A stretch of DNA of 64,000 nt from Gemmatimonadota bacterium. Lineage in GTDB: Bacteria > Gemmatimonadota > Gemmatimonadetes > Gemmatimonadales > Gemmatimonadaceae. The stretch spans positions 53,353 to 117,352 of the forward strand of contig JAJPIM010000001.1 in the NCBI GenBank assembly GCA_021324775.1. Reading direction: 5' to 3'. Both the position numbers and the translations under genes were made by a program. Shown here piece after piece: positions 1 to 9,333 of the stretch; the stretch's first letter is position 1; each line of letters starts with the position of its first letter. The notes beneath the pieces were generated by a model. It worked only from the letters and a program-made list of their open reading frames with translations. It was not told where the DNA came from and did not search any database.

Positions 1-598
1 CCGCCAGTTCGGGCTCGTCCATATCGGTCGCGGGTTTCTCGTACCCGTACACATCGCCAGCCACGTCGGCTTCGGCCACCGATGTCTCGTCCACCCGCCA
101 CTCGCTCACCGCCGCGTCGTGCACTTCCGCATCGCCTGCCGGCTCCTCGTAGAGATCCACACCATGCGCGTGCGTCTCGTTCACGACTGGGCGAGCCACC
201 TCGACGTCGGCCGCCTGCCCCTCGCGCGCGTGTCTCTCCCCTGGCTCCCCCTCCTGCTCCTCCAAACCGCTCGCGTGCTCGTCCCGCGCCGCCCCATACC
301 CCTGCGTCTCGTCCGCCACCGCACGATGCACTTCCACGTCGTCCGGGTGCGCGACGCGCGCGTCCTCGTCATCACCATCGGCTGCAGGATCACTCGCTGG
401 CGTTTCGCCACCGGTGTCGGCAGCCGTGCCAGCAAGATCCGCTTGCGGCATGTATTCGCCGAATTCGCCAGCCACGCCGGCCCCTGGCTCCGCGGGCGAG
501 ATGCGGTCGAAGGGCAGATGATGCGCGGGCGCGGGTTCCTCGGCCTCATACTCGTGAAGCTGTGTGTGCAGGTAGTCGTCGTTATGCGGGGGGTTCAT
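1..598 (-). CDS. Acidic repeat protein, N-terminal part (cut by left edge)
   Basis: I do not recognise a family. On the minus strand an ATG at 598-596 opens a frame of about 199 codons that stays open to base 1, so the C-terminus lies outside the window. It begins MNPPHNDDYLHTQLHEYEAE and is very rich in Asp, Glu, Ala, His and Pro, with no membrane segment or signal peptide. Imperfect units recur, each with a D-V-E-V or D-A-E-V block followed by a D/N-E-T motif (VHRAVADET, VARPVVNET, EWRVDET), which suggests internal duplication in a disordered acidic domain. There is no clear Shine-Dalgarno sequence before the ATG. The opposite strand is also open here through composition alone; the acidic, repeat-structured translation makes minus the better choice. 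Confidence 0.5.
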   Translation of the reverse strand, partial: MNPPHNDDYLHTQLHEYEAEEPAPAHHLPFDRISPAEPGAGVAGEFGEYMPQADLAGTAADTGGETPASDPAADGDDEDARVAHPDDVEVHRAVADETQGYGAARDEHASGLEEQEGEPGERHAREGQAADVEVARPVVNETHAHGVDLYEEPAGDAEVHDAAVSEWRVDETSVAEADVAGDVYGYEKPATDMDEPELA

Positions 599-1037
599 GT
601 GAGCGCTCGGTGGAAGGCGACGGGTGTGGGAGCAGGACAATCTAACAGTGTAAGCATCGCGGAGGCTGCCATCACAATCGGCCCCAGCCTGTGACGCAAT
701 CGCGACGTCGCGAATAACTGCTCGTGCTACAGCATTCCGCGCACGGTCGGTCGCGCTCGCTACAGGTAGCGCAGTCTCGAGACTGAACGGCTCTTGTACA
801 CCGGGCCGTCAATCCCAATCATTGGCTGTGGGAAAATCTCCTGGTAGCACATTCGTAACACGATCCGGTCACGCTCGCGCCGCTCGCGCCGTCGCAACGC
901 TCGCCGGCGGAGATCGCCGCTCCATCGGTCGCTCGGATGAAGTCGCTGCGCGCGCCGCCCGCGATCCGGCTCTTCTGGAAATGCTCTTTCGCACGATGTT
1001 GGGTGACGGCCGCAACCATCGGCATCGCACGAATCCA

Positions 1038-1066
1038 TCCCTCGTAGGGGCCGGTCGCGACCGGCA
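1038..1066. repeat. Type A palindromic repeat, copy 1
   Basis: A CCCTCGTAGGGG block is followed by CCGGTCGCGACCGG, a perfect palindrome. The same element recurs at 12351, 31341, 46213 and 46391. All copies lie between genes, as expected for a REP-like element that forms a hairpin in RNA and DNA. Confidence 0.75.
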
Positions 1067-1070
1067 CTCG

Positions 1071-1098
1071 TCTCCTTTCTCCTCTCTCCTTTCTCTTC
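1071..1098 (-). repeat. Post-stop purine tract (SD-like repeats) after the GNAT gene
   Basis: On the minus strand, the base after the TAG stop of the acetyltransferase starts a pure A/G run containing GAAAGGAGAGAGG and GAGAAAGGAGA. It is one of a family in this window (see 7399, 14431, 27743, 39917, 47929, 47965, 59170). Confidence 0.7.
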
Positions 1099-1686
1099 CT
1101 ATAGTAGTACCCCGCCCCGCATCGCCCGCTCATACCCCGCCGTCCCCACGATCGCCGTGATCGGCCGCGGCGCCGGCGGATCCGCCACCAGCGGCTGCAG
1201 TCCCCGCTCCCACCACCCCACGTCGTGCCACGCGCCGAACTTGTATCCCGCCGCCCGGTACACGCCGACCGGCGTGAACCCCAGCGACTCGTGCAGCCCC
1301 ACACTCGCCGGATTGGGTAGCGTCACGCCGGCATACGCCCGGTAAAACCCCTGCAGCACCAACAGGTCGAACAGCACTCCATAGAGCGCGCGCCCCAACC
1401 CGCTCCGGTGCGCGGTCGCGCGGATGTACACGGACGTCTCGACCGACCATTGATACGCGGCGCGCTCTTTGAACCGCCCCGCCCGCGCATAACCGGCCAC
1501 CTCTCCGTCGCGCTCCGCCACCAGCCACGGATGCATCACCAGGGTCTCCGTGATCCGCCGCTCCATCTCCGCCGCCCCCGGTGGCTCCACCTCGAATGAG
1601 ATCACCGCCGCGGTCACGGACGGCGCATAAACCGCGGCGATCTGCTCCCCATCCTCCACAGTCGCCATTCGGATGATCGCCGTCAT
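1099..1686 (-). CDS. GNAT N-acetyltransferase, phosphinothricin/methionine-sulfoximine type
   Basis: 195 aa. It transfers an acetyl group from acetyl-CoA to the amino group of a small amino-acid-like substrate in the cytoplasm. The protein opens IIRMATVEDGEQIAAVYAP, typical of the Pat/Bar family, and carries the CoA-binding motif A (HRSGLGRALYGVLF) followed by NPASVGLHESLGF, the family signature for the C-terminal half. Length matches the family. The ATG at 1686 shares its A with the TGA of the aminotransferase upstream (TGATG), so translation is probably coupled, and a permease lies before that. This operon could detoxify, modify or make an amino-acid derivative. The exact substrate cannot be read from sequence. 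A purine tract starts directly after the TAG stop. Confidence 0.88.
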   Translation of the reverse strand: MTAIIRMATVEDGEQIAAVYAPSVTAAVISFEVEPPGAAEMERRITETLVMHPWLVAERDGEVAGYARAGRFKERAAYQWSVETSVYIRATAHRSGLGRALYGVLFDLLVLQGFYRAYAGVTLPNPASVGLHESLGFTPVGVYRAAGYKFGAWHDVGWWERGLQPLVADPPAPRPITAIVGTAGYERAMRGGVLL

Positions 1687-2762
1687 CACCCGCCCCGCGC
1701 CGCCGCGATCCGCCGCAACCCTTCCGCCAGCACGCCGCCCTCGACTCCCAGCGCTACTCTGATGTGCCCAGGCGCATCGAACAGATACCCAGGCACCACG
1801 AGCGTGCTCTGCTCGCGCGCCAGTCGCGCCGCAAACTCGGTCGTGTCTCCGATGCCGAGATCGATCCACGCGATCGTCCCAGCCGCCGGCGCGACCCAAC
1901 TCACTCCCGGCGTCGCCGCGACCCACGCCTCCACTCGATGCAGGTTCTCCGCCAGCAGCGGCCGCCGCGCGTCGAGTATCGCATCCGCCCGATCCAACGC
2001 CCGAGCCGCGAGCCGCTCGCTTGGATGCGCGACGATGTTGTCGAACAATCCCATGAACCGCCGCATCCGGTCCGCCAGCGCCGGCTCCCCCAGCACCCAA
2101 CCGATCCGCAGCGCATTCAGCCCCAGCGCTTTGGTCACGCTCGATGTCGCGATCATCCGCCGCGACAAGACCGCGGCCGACTGCCCTCCGTCGCCCGCCC
2201 GGCCGTGCAGCCACTCCCGGTACACTTCGTCCACGAGCACGTGGAATCCCGATTGCTCGGCCAGCGCGGCGAGCGCCACGATGTCCGCGTCGCGCGCCAC
2301 GACTCCACTCGGGTTGTGCAGGTTGGAGAGCACGACCAGCCGCGTCGTCGGCTCGAGCCGCGCCTCGATCGCATCGACGTCCAGCCGGTAGCCGTCCGCT
2401 TCCCGCCGGGCGACCCGCTCCACCGTCGCCCCCCACAATCGCGGCACCAGCTCCAGCGGATCGTACACCGGTTCCTCGACCAGCACATGGTCCCCCGGTG
2501 CCACGAGCGCTCCGATCGCCAGATGGTTCGCCATCGACGCGCCGGATGCCACCACGACCGATGTCTCCGGGACACTGTACCGCTTGGCGATACGCGCCAC
2601 GAGCGGCGGCCACCCATAGTCGTTCCGCTCGGTCAGCGGTGCGTCCGGCTCCGGATCGCCAAGCTCCGCACGCGTCGCCGGATGTGCCCCGCTCCCCGCC
2701 ACGTTGTACTCGGCGGCCGGCAGCGACTTGGCCCACGTGAGGTACCGGCTCTCCTTGATCAC
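1686..2762 (-). CDS. PLP-dependent aminotransferase, class I/II fold
   Basis: 358 aa. A fold-type I PLP enzyme that probably transfers an amino group between an amino acid and a 2-oxo acid. Visible landmarks are the NLHNPSGV motif (Asn contacting the cofactor), LVDEVYREW (Asp contacting the pyridine nitrogen) and SSVTKALGLNALRIGW with the Schiff-base Lys. The frame is open further upstream into the permease gene, but the GTG at 2762-2760, eight bases past the permease TGA and after a GAGAG ribosome site, gives the natural N-terminus (VIKESRYLTWAKSL). Its stop overlaps the acetyltransferase start. Distant resemblance to capreomycidine-synthase-like aminotransferases is possible, but the substrate is unknown. 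Confidence 0.88.
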   Translation of the reverse strand: MIKESRYLTWAKSLPAAEYNVAGSGAHPATRAELGDPEPDAPLTERNDYGWPPLVARIAKRYSVPETSVVVASGASMANHLAIGALVAPGDHVLVEEPVYDPLELVPRLWGATVERVARREADGYRLDVDAIEARLEPTTRLVVLSNLHNPSGVVARDADIVALAALAEQSGFHVLVDEVYREWLHGRAGDGGQSAAVLSRRMIATSSVTKALGLNALRIGWVLGEPALADRMRRFMGLFDNIVAHPSERLAARALDRADAILDARRPLLAENLHRVEAWVAATPGVSWVAPAAGTIAWIDLGIGDTTEFAARLAREQSTLVVPGYLFDAPGHIRVALGVEGGVLAEGLRRIAAARGG

Positions 2763-2769
2763 CGCTCTC

Positions 2770-4323
2770 TCACCGGCCAGGCACCGCCGCCCGCGCGGTC
2801 CGCGCACGCCATGCGAGAAATACCGGCACGCCGAGCGCGATGAGCCCCGCACCGACCAGCGCGTTGGGCGGATTCGACCGCACACTGCTCACGACCACCC
2901 ACATCGCCACGCCGATGAACAGCGCCGGCACGCCCGGATAGCCTGGTACGCGGTAACCTGCCACCGCGGGCGGCTCACGACGGTCCCGCGACCGGTACAC
3001 GAACAGGGTCGCCACGATCATCGCGAAAAATATCCAGTCGCCGAACACGGTGTAGTCGAGAAGTTGCCCATAGCTCCCCGAACCGGTGAGCACGACCGCC
3101 CACACGGCCTGGGCGAGCAGCGCCGCCGTCGGCGTGCGATACCGCGGATGGAGGATCGCCGCCCGCCGGAAGAACAGCCCGTCCGCCGCCATCGCCTGCA
3201 GGATCCGCGGCGCCGACAGGATGGTCAGGTTCACGAACCCGAATGTCGATGCCGCGATGCCGAGCCCGATGATGGTCCCGCCGGCCGCACCCAGCGCCCG
3301 CCGCATCGTGTCCGACGCCGGTGCCGTGCTCGCCGCCAGCGTGGCCGGCCCCAGCACGACCACGTACGCGATGTTCACGAGCACGTACACGGCCACCACG
3401 ATCGCGATCCCATACGCCATCGCACGCGGTAACGTTCGCTCGGCATCCCGCATCTCGCCGCCCACGTTGTTCGCGTGTGCCCACCCGCCGTAGGTGAACA
3501 GCACGGGGATCAACGCCACGCCCACGACGCGAACCAGATCTCCGGTCCCGACCGGCGTCGCCGCGCGATCGGTCGCCCACGAGAGCGCACTCGTCCCGTG
3601 CGCTAGCACCGCCACGCCAGCCGCCACACCCACGGCTATCACCGCCACCAGCGCCGCCAGCTTCAGGACCGTGAAAATATTCTGTGTCGTGGCGCCCGCG
3701 CGGATGCCAACGTAGTTGACGGCGGTCAGCACCAGGATCGACCCGATGGCCAACGGTTTGACCCACGCGCCGCCCGCATGCATGAGGTCCGTCGTGTACC
3801 GCGCGAATGTCACCGCGACGGCCGCCATTCCGCCGGTGTTCACGATCACGAGGAATGTCCAGCCATACAGAAACGCGGGCAGCGGCCCGAATGCGTCCTT
3901 GAGATAGACGTACCCGCCACCCGCCTCGGGCCGCCGGCCGCCCAGCTCCGCGAAGCAGAGCGCTCCCATCACCGCGATCACGCCGCCCAGCACCCATGTG
4001 CCGATGATCAGCGAAGCGGTATGCACTCGCTGGGCGACGACCGCTGGGTTGAGAAAGATGCCGCCGCCGATGATCCCGCCCACGGTCAGCATCGTCGCGT
4101 CGAATATCCGCAGTTGCCGCGAATACCCGGTCGTCTCGGTCACCGGACTCTTGACGGCGCCCGGCGTCGCCCCGCGATCGGCGACGGCCGGGATCCCCGG
4201 CTCGGCGCCCTGGCCGAAACCCTGCCGCGATGAGACCTTGGCCCGGCTGTCCCGGGGAGCCGCCGCGTAGTTGGCATCGCTGGCCCGAACAATACGCGGA
4301 TCCCCGGCGGGCGCCCGCACCAT
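2770..4323 (-). CDS. APC-superfamily amino acid permease
   Basis: 517 aa with about 12 hydrophobic helices. It probably moves amino acids across the inner membrane. The first helix carries LTVGGIIGGGIFLNP, the unwound GxG substrate-binding motif of APC transporters, and the next segments (ELGGRRPEAGGGYVYLKDAF) match the family. The ATG at 4323 gives a 58-residue Pro/Ala/Arg-rich cytoplasmic extension before the conserved part. A GTG at 4149 preceded by AAGAG is an equally good start and would give a normal-length protein; codon use upstream of it is still gene-like. It is the first gene of the permease / aminotransferase / acetyltransferase operon and is divergent from the sensor kinase at 4432. 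Confidence 0.85.
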   Translation of the reverse strand: MVRAPAGDPRIVRASDANYAAAPRDSRAKVSSRQGFGQGAEPGIPAVADRGATPGAVKSPVTETTGYSRQLRIFDATMLTVGGIIGGGIFLNPAVVAQRVHTASLIIGTWVLGGVIAVMGALCFAELGGRRPEAGGGYVYLKDAFGPLPAFLYGWTFLVIVNTGGMAAVAVTFARYTTDLMHAGGAWVKPLAIGSILVLTAVNYVGIRAGATTQNIFTVLKLAALVAVIAVGVAAGVAVLAHGTSALSWATDRAATPVGTGDLVRVVGVALIPVLFTYGGWAHANNVGGEMRDAERTLPRAMAYGIAIVVAVYVLVNIAYVVVLGPATLAASTAPASDTMRRALGAAGGTIIGLGIAASTFGFVNLTILSAPRILQAMAADGLFFRRAAILHPRYRTPTAALLAQAVWAVVLTGSGSYGQLLDYTVFGDWIFFAMIVATLFVYRSRDRREPPAVAGYRVPGYPGVPALFIGVAMWVVVSSVRSNPPNALVGAGLIALGVPVFLAWRARTARAAVPGR

Positions 4324-4431
4324 GCCGTTATCCCGGATATTGGCACCCCCCTTGCCCGGGTTAGATTAGCGGTTCGGGTCGTCCGTGCGGGGATGCGGAC
4401 TCCGCCGGGTCGCGACGTTAGGGAGGCGAGG

Positions 4432-7365
4432 GTGACGGTGAAGGCACGCCTGGGCACGCGCTGGCACTCGATCGAGCGGCAGCTCCCTCTCCTGATCGCC
4501 GGGCTGCTGCTCGTCACGGTCGTCGCGTTCGCGTGGGGCGCGTATCAGCGCGTCAAACACGTGCTCCTCACCACTGCCGGCCAGCGGCTCCAGGGTACAT
4601 CGCTCACGCTCGGCTTCCTGTTCGCGGAATCCGCGCGCCGCTATATCAGGGAGGTCGACAGCGCCGCCTCCGATCCCGCCGTCGCGACGTTCCTCACGAC
4701 CGGCCAGGCTCCGCCCGACTTGCGACGCCGCCTCGCCAGCGCGTGGGCCGGCGACCCCACCCCCCGCGCACGCCTGCAGCTCCTGCGCACCGATGGGACG
4801 GTGGCGATCGACACCACTCGCGGCGCTCCAATCCCTCCGTCGGCGTGGGCCAGCCAGATCGTCCTCGCAGGCGGCCCCATCGCCGCCACATCACACGTCA
4901 GCCCGTTTCTCGCGAGCGGTGACTCCACGTACTCCCAAGCAATCGCGCCGGTCCGCGCACCCACCGACCCCGCGCGCATCGTCGGATACCTGGCTGACCT
5001 GCGATTCACCAGCAACCAGAACGGAAATGCAGTCCGCGACCTCATCGGCCCGCACGCCACGATCCTCGTCGGCTCCCCGGGCGAGAATGCCTGGACCGAC
5101 CTCGATCGCCGGCGGCCGCCACCACCCGCCAACCACCCGCTCGGCCAGTCCGCCATCGTCATCGGATCCACCGGCAAGGAAGCCGTCGCAGTGGAATCGG
5201 CAGTGGCCGGCGCCCCCTGGATGTTCTGGATCGAGCAGCCCACGGATACGGTGCTCGCCCCGATGCGCACCCTGCTCCTCGAATTGGCGGAGGTCGCCGG
5301 GATCATCGTCCTCACAGGCGCCGGTGCCGGCTGGCTGCTGAGCCGCCGGATCACGTCGCCGATCGTGTCGCTCACCGCTGTCGCCGAGCGAATCGTCGCC
5401 TCCACCGACACTCCGGTTCCCCAGACCAACGACGATGAAGTCACCCGGCTCGGCGACGCGATCCGCCGGATGGCGATCCGCGTCCGGGATTCGCTGACGA
5501 GCACGGAAGCCGCGCGGGCGGACGCCGAGGCGCTCGCCAGCCAGTTGCAGGATCGGACGGTCGAGCTGGAGCAGCAGACACGGGAAGCCCACGCGCTCGC
5601 CGCGGAGCTGGAACAGCAGTTCGAGGAAGCCCAGTCGCTATCCGAAGAGCTCGAGCAGTCCAACGAGCAGCTTCAGGAATCCGCCAACGACGCCGATGCG
5701 GCCAGGCGCACCCTTGGCGATATCGTGGAAAGCATCACCGACGCGTTCGTCGCCTATGACCGCAACTGGCGCATCACGTTCATCAACCGCCGCGCGCAAC
5801 AGTACTTCCGCCAGTTGGGCGTCACCGCCGCGGAGTTCGTAGGACAGGACGTCTGGACCTTCTTTCCCCAGTCCCGCGGCACTCTGGTCGAACGCGAGAT
5901 GCGCCGGACGATGGAAGAACGTGTTACCGTGACGTTCGAGACCGAGGTGGGCGGCGACCACTGGCTCGCCATCCGCGCCTACCCGAGCGGCGACGGCGGG
6001 GTGACCGCGGTCTGGACGGACATCACGGAGGCCAAGCGCGCTGCTATCGCCAACGCGTTTCTCGCCGAAGCGAGCCGTCTGCTCTCCGCATCTCTCGATG
6101 TCCCGGCATCGATGCGTGAAGTCGCGCGCGCGGCGGTCCCCGCTCTCTGCGATTGGTGCGGTGTCGATCTCGTCACCGACCCCCGCTCGACCGGGTGGCC
6201 GCCTGCGCTCACCCGGCTCGGCATCGCCCACCGGAACCCCGAGTTGGTCGCGTTCGCGACGGCGTTCCAGGAGCGGCATCCGATCGACTGGAACGCCAAG
6301 GGCGGGATCGCAACGGTCCTGCAGACAGGCGAGCCGCAACTCGTGCCGGTCGTGACGGATGAGATGCTCGCCGCTGCCGCCACGTCCGAGGCGCACCTCG
6401 CTGACCTGCGTCGCTTCGCCTTCGCGTCGGTCATGATCGTACCGATCACGGCGCGCGGACGCACGCTGGGCGTCCTGAGCCTCGCGATGGCCGAGTCGGG
6501 CCGCCATTTCGACACGCGCGACCTCGAGTTGATGCGGAACCTCGCCGACCGCGCCGCGATCGCCGTCGACAACGCGTGGCTCTTCCGCGAAGCGGACAAC
6601 GCTCGCACCAACGCGGAAGCCGCGAACAAGGCGAAGCTCGATTTCCTGGCCAGCATGAGCCACGAGTTGCGCACGCCGCTCAATGCGATCGCCGGCTACG
6701 TGCAACTGCTCGACATGCAGGTCGCCGGCCCGGTGCTGGATGAGCAGCGCCGATTCCTCGCCCGCATCCGCCGGGCACAGGATCTCCTGCTCGGCCGCAT
6801 CAATGACATGCTCAATTTCGTGAAGATCGACAGTGGCACGCTCACCTACACGCTGCGCCCAGTGCGGCTGTACGAGGTCCTGGCGGGCCTGGACATCATG
6901 ATCCAGCCGCAGCTCACCGAACGTGGCCTGACGTATCAGTATGTCCCGGCCGACTCCACGCTTGTCGTCCACGTCGACAGCGAGAAACTCGAGCAGATCC
7001 TCCTCAACCTGCTCTCCAACGCGATGAAGTTCACGCCGCGCGGCGGCCGCATCACGCTCGCCGCGGCACGGCGCGGCGGACGGGTCGAGATCACGGTGTC
7101 CGATACCGGCGTCGGCATTCCACCGGACCGGCTCGCGGCGATCTTCGAGCCGTTCGTGCAGTTGGACCCATCCCTGACCCGCGAACGCGATGGCACCGGT
7201 CTCGGTCTCGCGATCAGCCGCGACCTGGCCCGCGCGATGGGCGGCGAGGTCACGGTATCCAGCGCCCCGGGCTCCGGCTCGACGTTCACACTCGCCCTGC
7301 CAGCCCACACGCAGCCGGCCGAACCGTCGCGAGCAGCCGCATCGGCGGTGGCTGCCGCCCAGTAG
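4432..7365 (+). CDS. Membrane sensor histidine kinase (sensor-HAMP-coiled coil-PAS-GAF-HisKA-HATPase)
   Basis: About 977 aa. Order: N-terminal helix (LPLLIAGLLLVTVVAFAWG), a periplasmic sensor of roughly 240 residues, a second helix (EVAGIIVLTGAGAGWLL), HAMP, a long Glu/Gln-rich coiled coil, a PAS domain (FVAYDRNWRITFINRRA), a GAF domain, HisKA with phospho-acceptor His near residue 744 (SMSHELRTPLNAI) and HATPase_c (N box NLLSNAMKF, DTGVGIP, GTGLGLAI). It should phosphorylate a response regulator, but none is adjacent. I prefer the GTG at 4432, five bases after GGAGG; an ATG at 4393 would add 13 residues. It ends seven bases from the convergent ilvD stop. Confidence 0.92.
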   Translation: MTVKARLGTRWHSIERQLPLLIAGLLLVTVVAFAWGAYQRVKHVLLTTAGQRLQGTSLTLGFLFAESARRYIREVDSAASDPAVATFLTTGQAPPDLRRRLASAWAGDPTPRARLQLLRTDGTVAIDTTRGAPIPPSAWASQIVLAGGPIAATSHVSPFLASGDSTYSQAIAPVRAPTDPARIVGYLADLRFTSNQNGNAVRDLIGPHATILVGSPGENAWTDLDRRRPPPPANHPLGQSAIVIGSTGKEAVAVESAVAGAPWMFWIEQPTDTVLAPMRTLLLELAEVAGIIVLTGAGAGWLLSRRITSPIVSLTAVAERIVASTDTPVPQTNDDEVTRLGDAIRRMAIRVRDSLTSTEAARADAEALASQLQDRTVELEQQTREAHALAAELEQQFEEAQSLSEELEQSNEQLQESANDADAARRTLGDIVESITDAFVAYDRNWRITFINRRAQQYFRQLGVTAAEFVGQDVWTFFPQSRGTLVEREMRRTMEERVTVTFETEVGGDHWLAIRAYPSGDGGVTAVWTDITEAKRAAIANAFLAEASRLLSASLDVPASMREVARAAVPALCDWCGVDLVTDPRSTGWPPALTRLGIAHRNPELVAFATAFQERHPIDWNAKGGIATVLQTGEPQLVPVVTDEMLAAAATSEAHLADLRRFAFASVMIVPITARGRTLGVLSLAMAESGRHFDTRDLELMRNLADRAAIAVDNAWLFREADNARTNAEAANKAKLDFLASMSHELRTPLNAIAGYVQLLDMQVAGPVLDEQRRFLARIRRAQDLLLGRINDMLNFVKIDSGTLTYTLRPVRLYEVLAGLDIMIQPQLTERGLTYQYVPADSTLVVHVDSEKLEQILLNLLSNAMKFTPRGGRITLAAARRGGRVEITVSDTGVGIPPDRLAAIFEPFVQLDPSLTRERDGTGLGLAISRDLARAMGGEVTVSSAPGSGSTFTLALPAHTQPAEPSRAAASAVAAAQ

Positions 7366-7372
7366 GGTAAGG

Positions 7373-9154
7373 CTACCGGTTCTTTCCAGGCACCGTCGTT
7401 CTCTCCTTTCTCCTTTCTCTTTTCTCCTTTCTTGTTTCTAGCCGCTCCACGATCTCCTCCGCCGGATCGCTGATCTCCAACACCGCGCCCCGGCTCGCGT
7501 TCGTCACGAGCGCGCGGTAGCGCGCGAGCCAGCCCGTCCGATACTTGAGCGCTGGCGCCTGCCACTCTGCGCGCCGCAGCTCCAGTTCGTCTGCTGAGAC
7601 ATCCAGCTCCAGCGTCCGGCTCGGCAGATCGATCCGCACGATGTCGCCGTCTCGTATGAGCGCGATCGCTCCGCCCTCCGCCGCTTCCGGTGACACGTGT
7701 CCGATGCACAGCCCGCGCGTCCCGCCGGAAAACCGGCCATCAGTCACCAGCGCCACCGATGTCCCGAGCGGCATGCCCTTGAGCATGCTGGTGAGCACGA
7801 GCATCTCGCGCATCCCCGGTCCGCCCTTGGGACCTTCGTTGCGGACAATGACGACCTCGCCGGCGAGGATTACGCCCTCGCGGAGTCCCGTTATCGCTTC
7901 CTCTTCGCTCTCGAATACACGGGCCGGCCCGGTGAATGTCATCTCGTGCTGTTCGACCGCCCCGACTTTGACCACCGCTCCATCGCGCGCGAGTGATCCG
8001 AACAGCACCGCCAGAGCGCCGCGCGGGGAATGTGGATTGCTGGCGGGCCGGATACACGCGGGGTTGCGGGTCGAGACGCCCTGGAGCGCCTCGCCAAGCG
8101 TGCGCCCCTCCACGGTGGGGACGTCCAGATCGAGAATGCCGGGTTTCCGCGACAACTCGGCGAGGATCGCCGGCACGCCGCCGGCTTCGTGGATGTCCTG
8201 CATGTGCCACTGCCGCGTGCCATCCCACGCCGGTGAAATCTTGGCCAGTGTCGGCACCCGCGCGGCCACGTCGTTGAACCGGCTGAACGGGTAGTCGATC
8301 CCTGCTTCCCGCGCGAGCGCCAGCACGTGCAGCACGGTGTTCGTGGACCCGCCCATCGCGACGTCGAGCGCGACGGCGTTGTCGATCGCGGACTCGGTCA
8401 GGATGTCGAGAAAACTCACGCCCTCGTGCAGGAGGCGCAGGACGTGCCGCGCCGCGGACCGCGCGAGTTCGTGGCGTTCCGGAGACACCGCCAGGACGGT
8501 ACCGTTGCCGGGAAGCGCGACGCCTAGTGCCTCACAGAGGCAGTTCATCGAGTTCGCCGTGAACATCCCGGAGCAACTGCCACACGTGGGACATCCGCCG
8601 GCCTCCAGCTCCTCGAGCCGCGCGTCGTCGATCGTCCCCGCCGCGTGCGCACCCACGCCCTCGAATACCGAGATCAGGTCGATGGCCTGGCCTTTCGCGT
8701 CGGCGCCCGCGCGCATCGGCCCCCCCGACACGAACACCGTCGGGATATTCACGCGCGCCGCCCCCATCAGCATCCCTGGCACGATCTTGTCGCAGTTCGG
8801 GATGCACACCATCGCGTCGAAACAGTGCGCCCGCGCCATGGTCTCGACACAGTCGGCGATCAGCTCGCGCGATGGCAAGGAATACCGCATGCCCTCGTGC
8901 CCCATCACGATCCCGTCGTCCACACCGATAGTGTTGAACTCGAACGGGATGCCGCCAGCGTCTCTCACGGCGTCCTTGACGACTCGCCCGAACGCCTGGA
9001 GGTGCGCGTGCCCGGGGACGATGTCGACGTAGGAGTTGCACACCGCCACGAACGGCTTGTCGAAATCCGACCGGTCACGGATCTGCCCGGTCGCGCGGAG
9101 GAGACTGCGGTGCGGCGCGCGATCGAACCCGCGCTTGATGATGTCGGAGCGCAT
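7373..9154 (-). CDS. ilvD: Dihydroxy-acid dehydratase
   Basis: 593 aa. It dehydrates 2,3-dihydroxy-3-methylbutanoate or -pentanoate to the 2-oxo acid in valine/isoleucine biosynthesis and uses an Fe-S cluster. Cluster and signature residues are plain: [10 protein letters not shown] and [17 protein letters not shown], with the C-terminal [15 protein letters not shown]. The start ([19 protein letters not shown]) matches the family. The last 21 or so residues ([13 protein letters not shown] then TTVPGKNR) are not family-like: they are the translation of an in-frame purine tract of the kind that follows other genes here. A TAG just before the tract sits one base out of frame. It lies downstream of, and on the same strand as, the HD-GYP gene. 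Confidence 0.95.
   Translation of the reverse strand: MRSDIIKRGFDRAPHRSLLRATGQIRDRSDFDKPFVAVCNSYVDIVPGHAHLQAFGRVVKDAVRDAGGIPFEFNTIGVDDGIVMGHEGMRYSLPSRELIADCVETMARAHCFDAMVCIPNCDKIVPGMLMGAARVNIPTVFVSGGPMRAGADAKGQAIDLISVFEGVGAHAAGTIDDARLEELEAGGCPTCGSCSGMFTANSMNCLCEALGVALPGNGTVLAVSPERHELARSAARHVLRLLHEGVSFLDILTESAIDNAVALDVAMGGSTNTVLHVLALAREAGIDYPFSRFNDVAARVPTLAKISPAWDGTRQWHMQDIHEAGGVPAILAELSRKPGILDLDVPTVEGRTLGEALQGVSTRNPACIRPASNPHSPRGALAVLFGSLARDGAVVKVGAVEQHEMTFTGPARVFESEEEAITGLREGVILAGEVVIVRNEGPKGGPGMREMLVLTSMLKGMPLGTSVALVTDGRFSGGTRGLCIGHVSPEAAEGGAIALIRDGDIVRIDLPSRTLELDVSADELELRRAEWQAPALKYRTGWLARYRALVTNASRGAVLEISDPAEEIVERLETRKEKRERRKERTTVPGKNR
7399..7439 (-). repeat. Purine tract read in frame as the IlvD C-terminal tail
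   Basis: On the minus strand the run contains several copies of AGAAAGGAGA and encodes alternating Arg, Lys and Glu. It belongs to the same tract family that elsewhere begins directly after a stop codon. Confidence 0.7.
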
Positions 9155-9333
9155 CAGCTCTACTCTCTGCTTTCTGCGTCGCTACGTTCTGCCTTATCGG
9201 TGGCCGGCGGTACCGGCTCCTGGGCCTGGCTGGTGCGCGCAGTCTACAAGCTTCCCGGAGGCTGTCAACCACACAGTCCCAGTCTCTGGCTCGCAGGCGG
9301 CTTTGGCCGTCGCTCAGCCCGTTCTCGGCCCCG
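9155..9333. other. Gap before ilvD, no gene
   Basis: No coding frame or clear promoter is seen. This is the leader between the HD-GYP stop and the ilvD start. I find no obvious branched-chain attenuator peptide. Confidence 0.4.

Larger units (their letters stand above)
599..1098. other. 500-base gap: no gene, palindromic repeat and purine tract at its end
   Basis: No convincing coding frame is seen between the acidic protein start and the acetyltransferase stop. Short frames on both strands are Arg/Ser-rich composition artefacts. The right end holds a type A palindromic repeat (1038-1066) followed directly by a polypyrimidine tract (1071-1098) that abuts the stop codon of the next gene. Confidence 0.6.

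Noticed and set aside
82..694. Two long plus-strand frames opposite the acidic protein
   Set aside because: They are Arg/Pro/His-rich, as expected from the complement of an Asp/Glu/Ala-rich gene, and one begins inside the other.
2770..4323. Sodium/solute or drug transporter instead of amino acid permease
   Set aside because: The helix 1 GxG motif and the AGGGYVYLKDAFG region are APC-type.
5638..7308. 556-codon minus-strand frame inside the sensor kinase
   Set aside because: It is the complement of a gene with complete kinase motifs; the translation has no domain.
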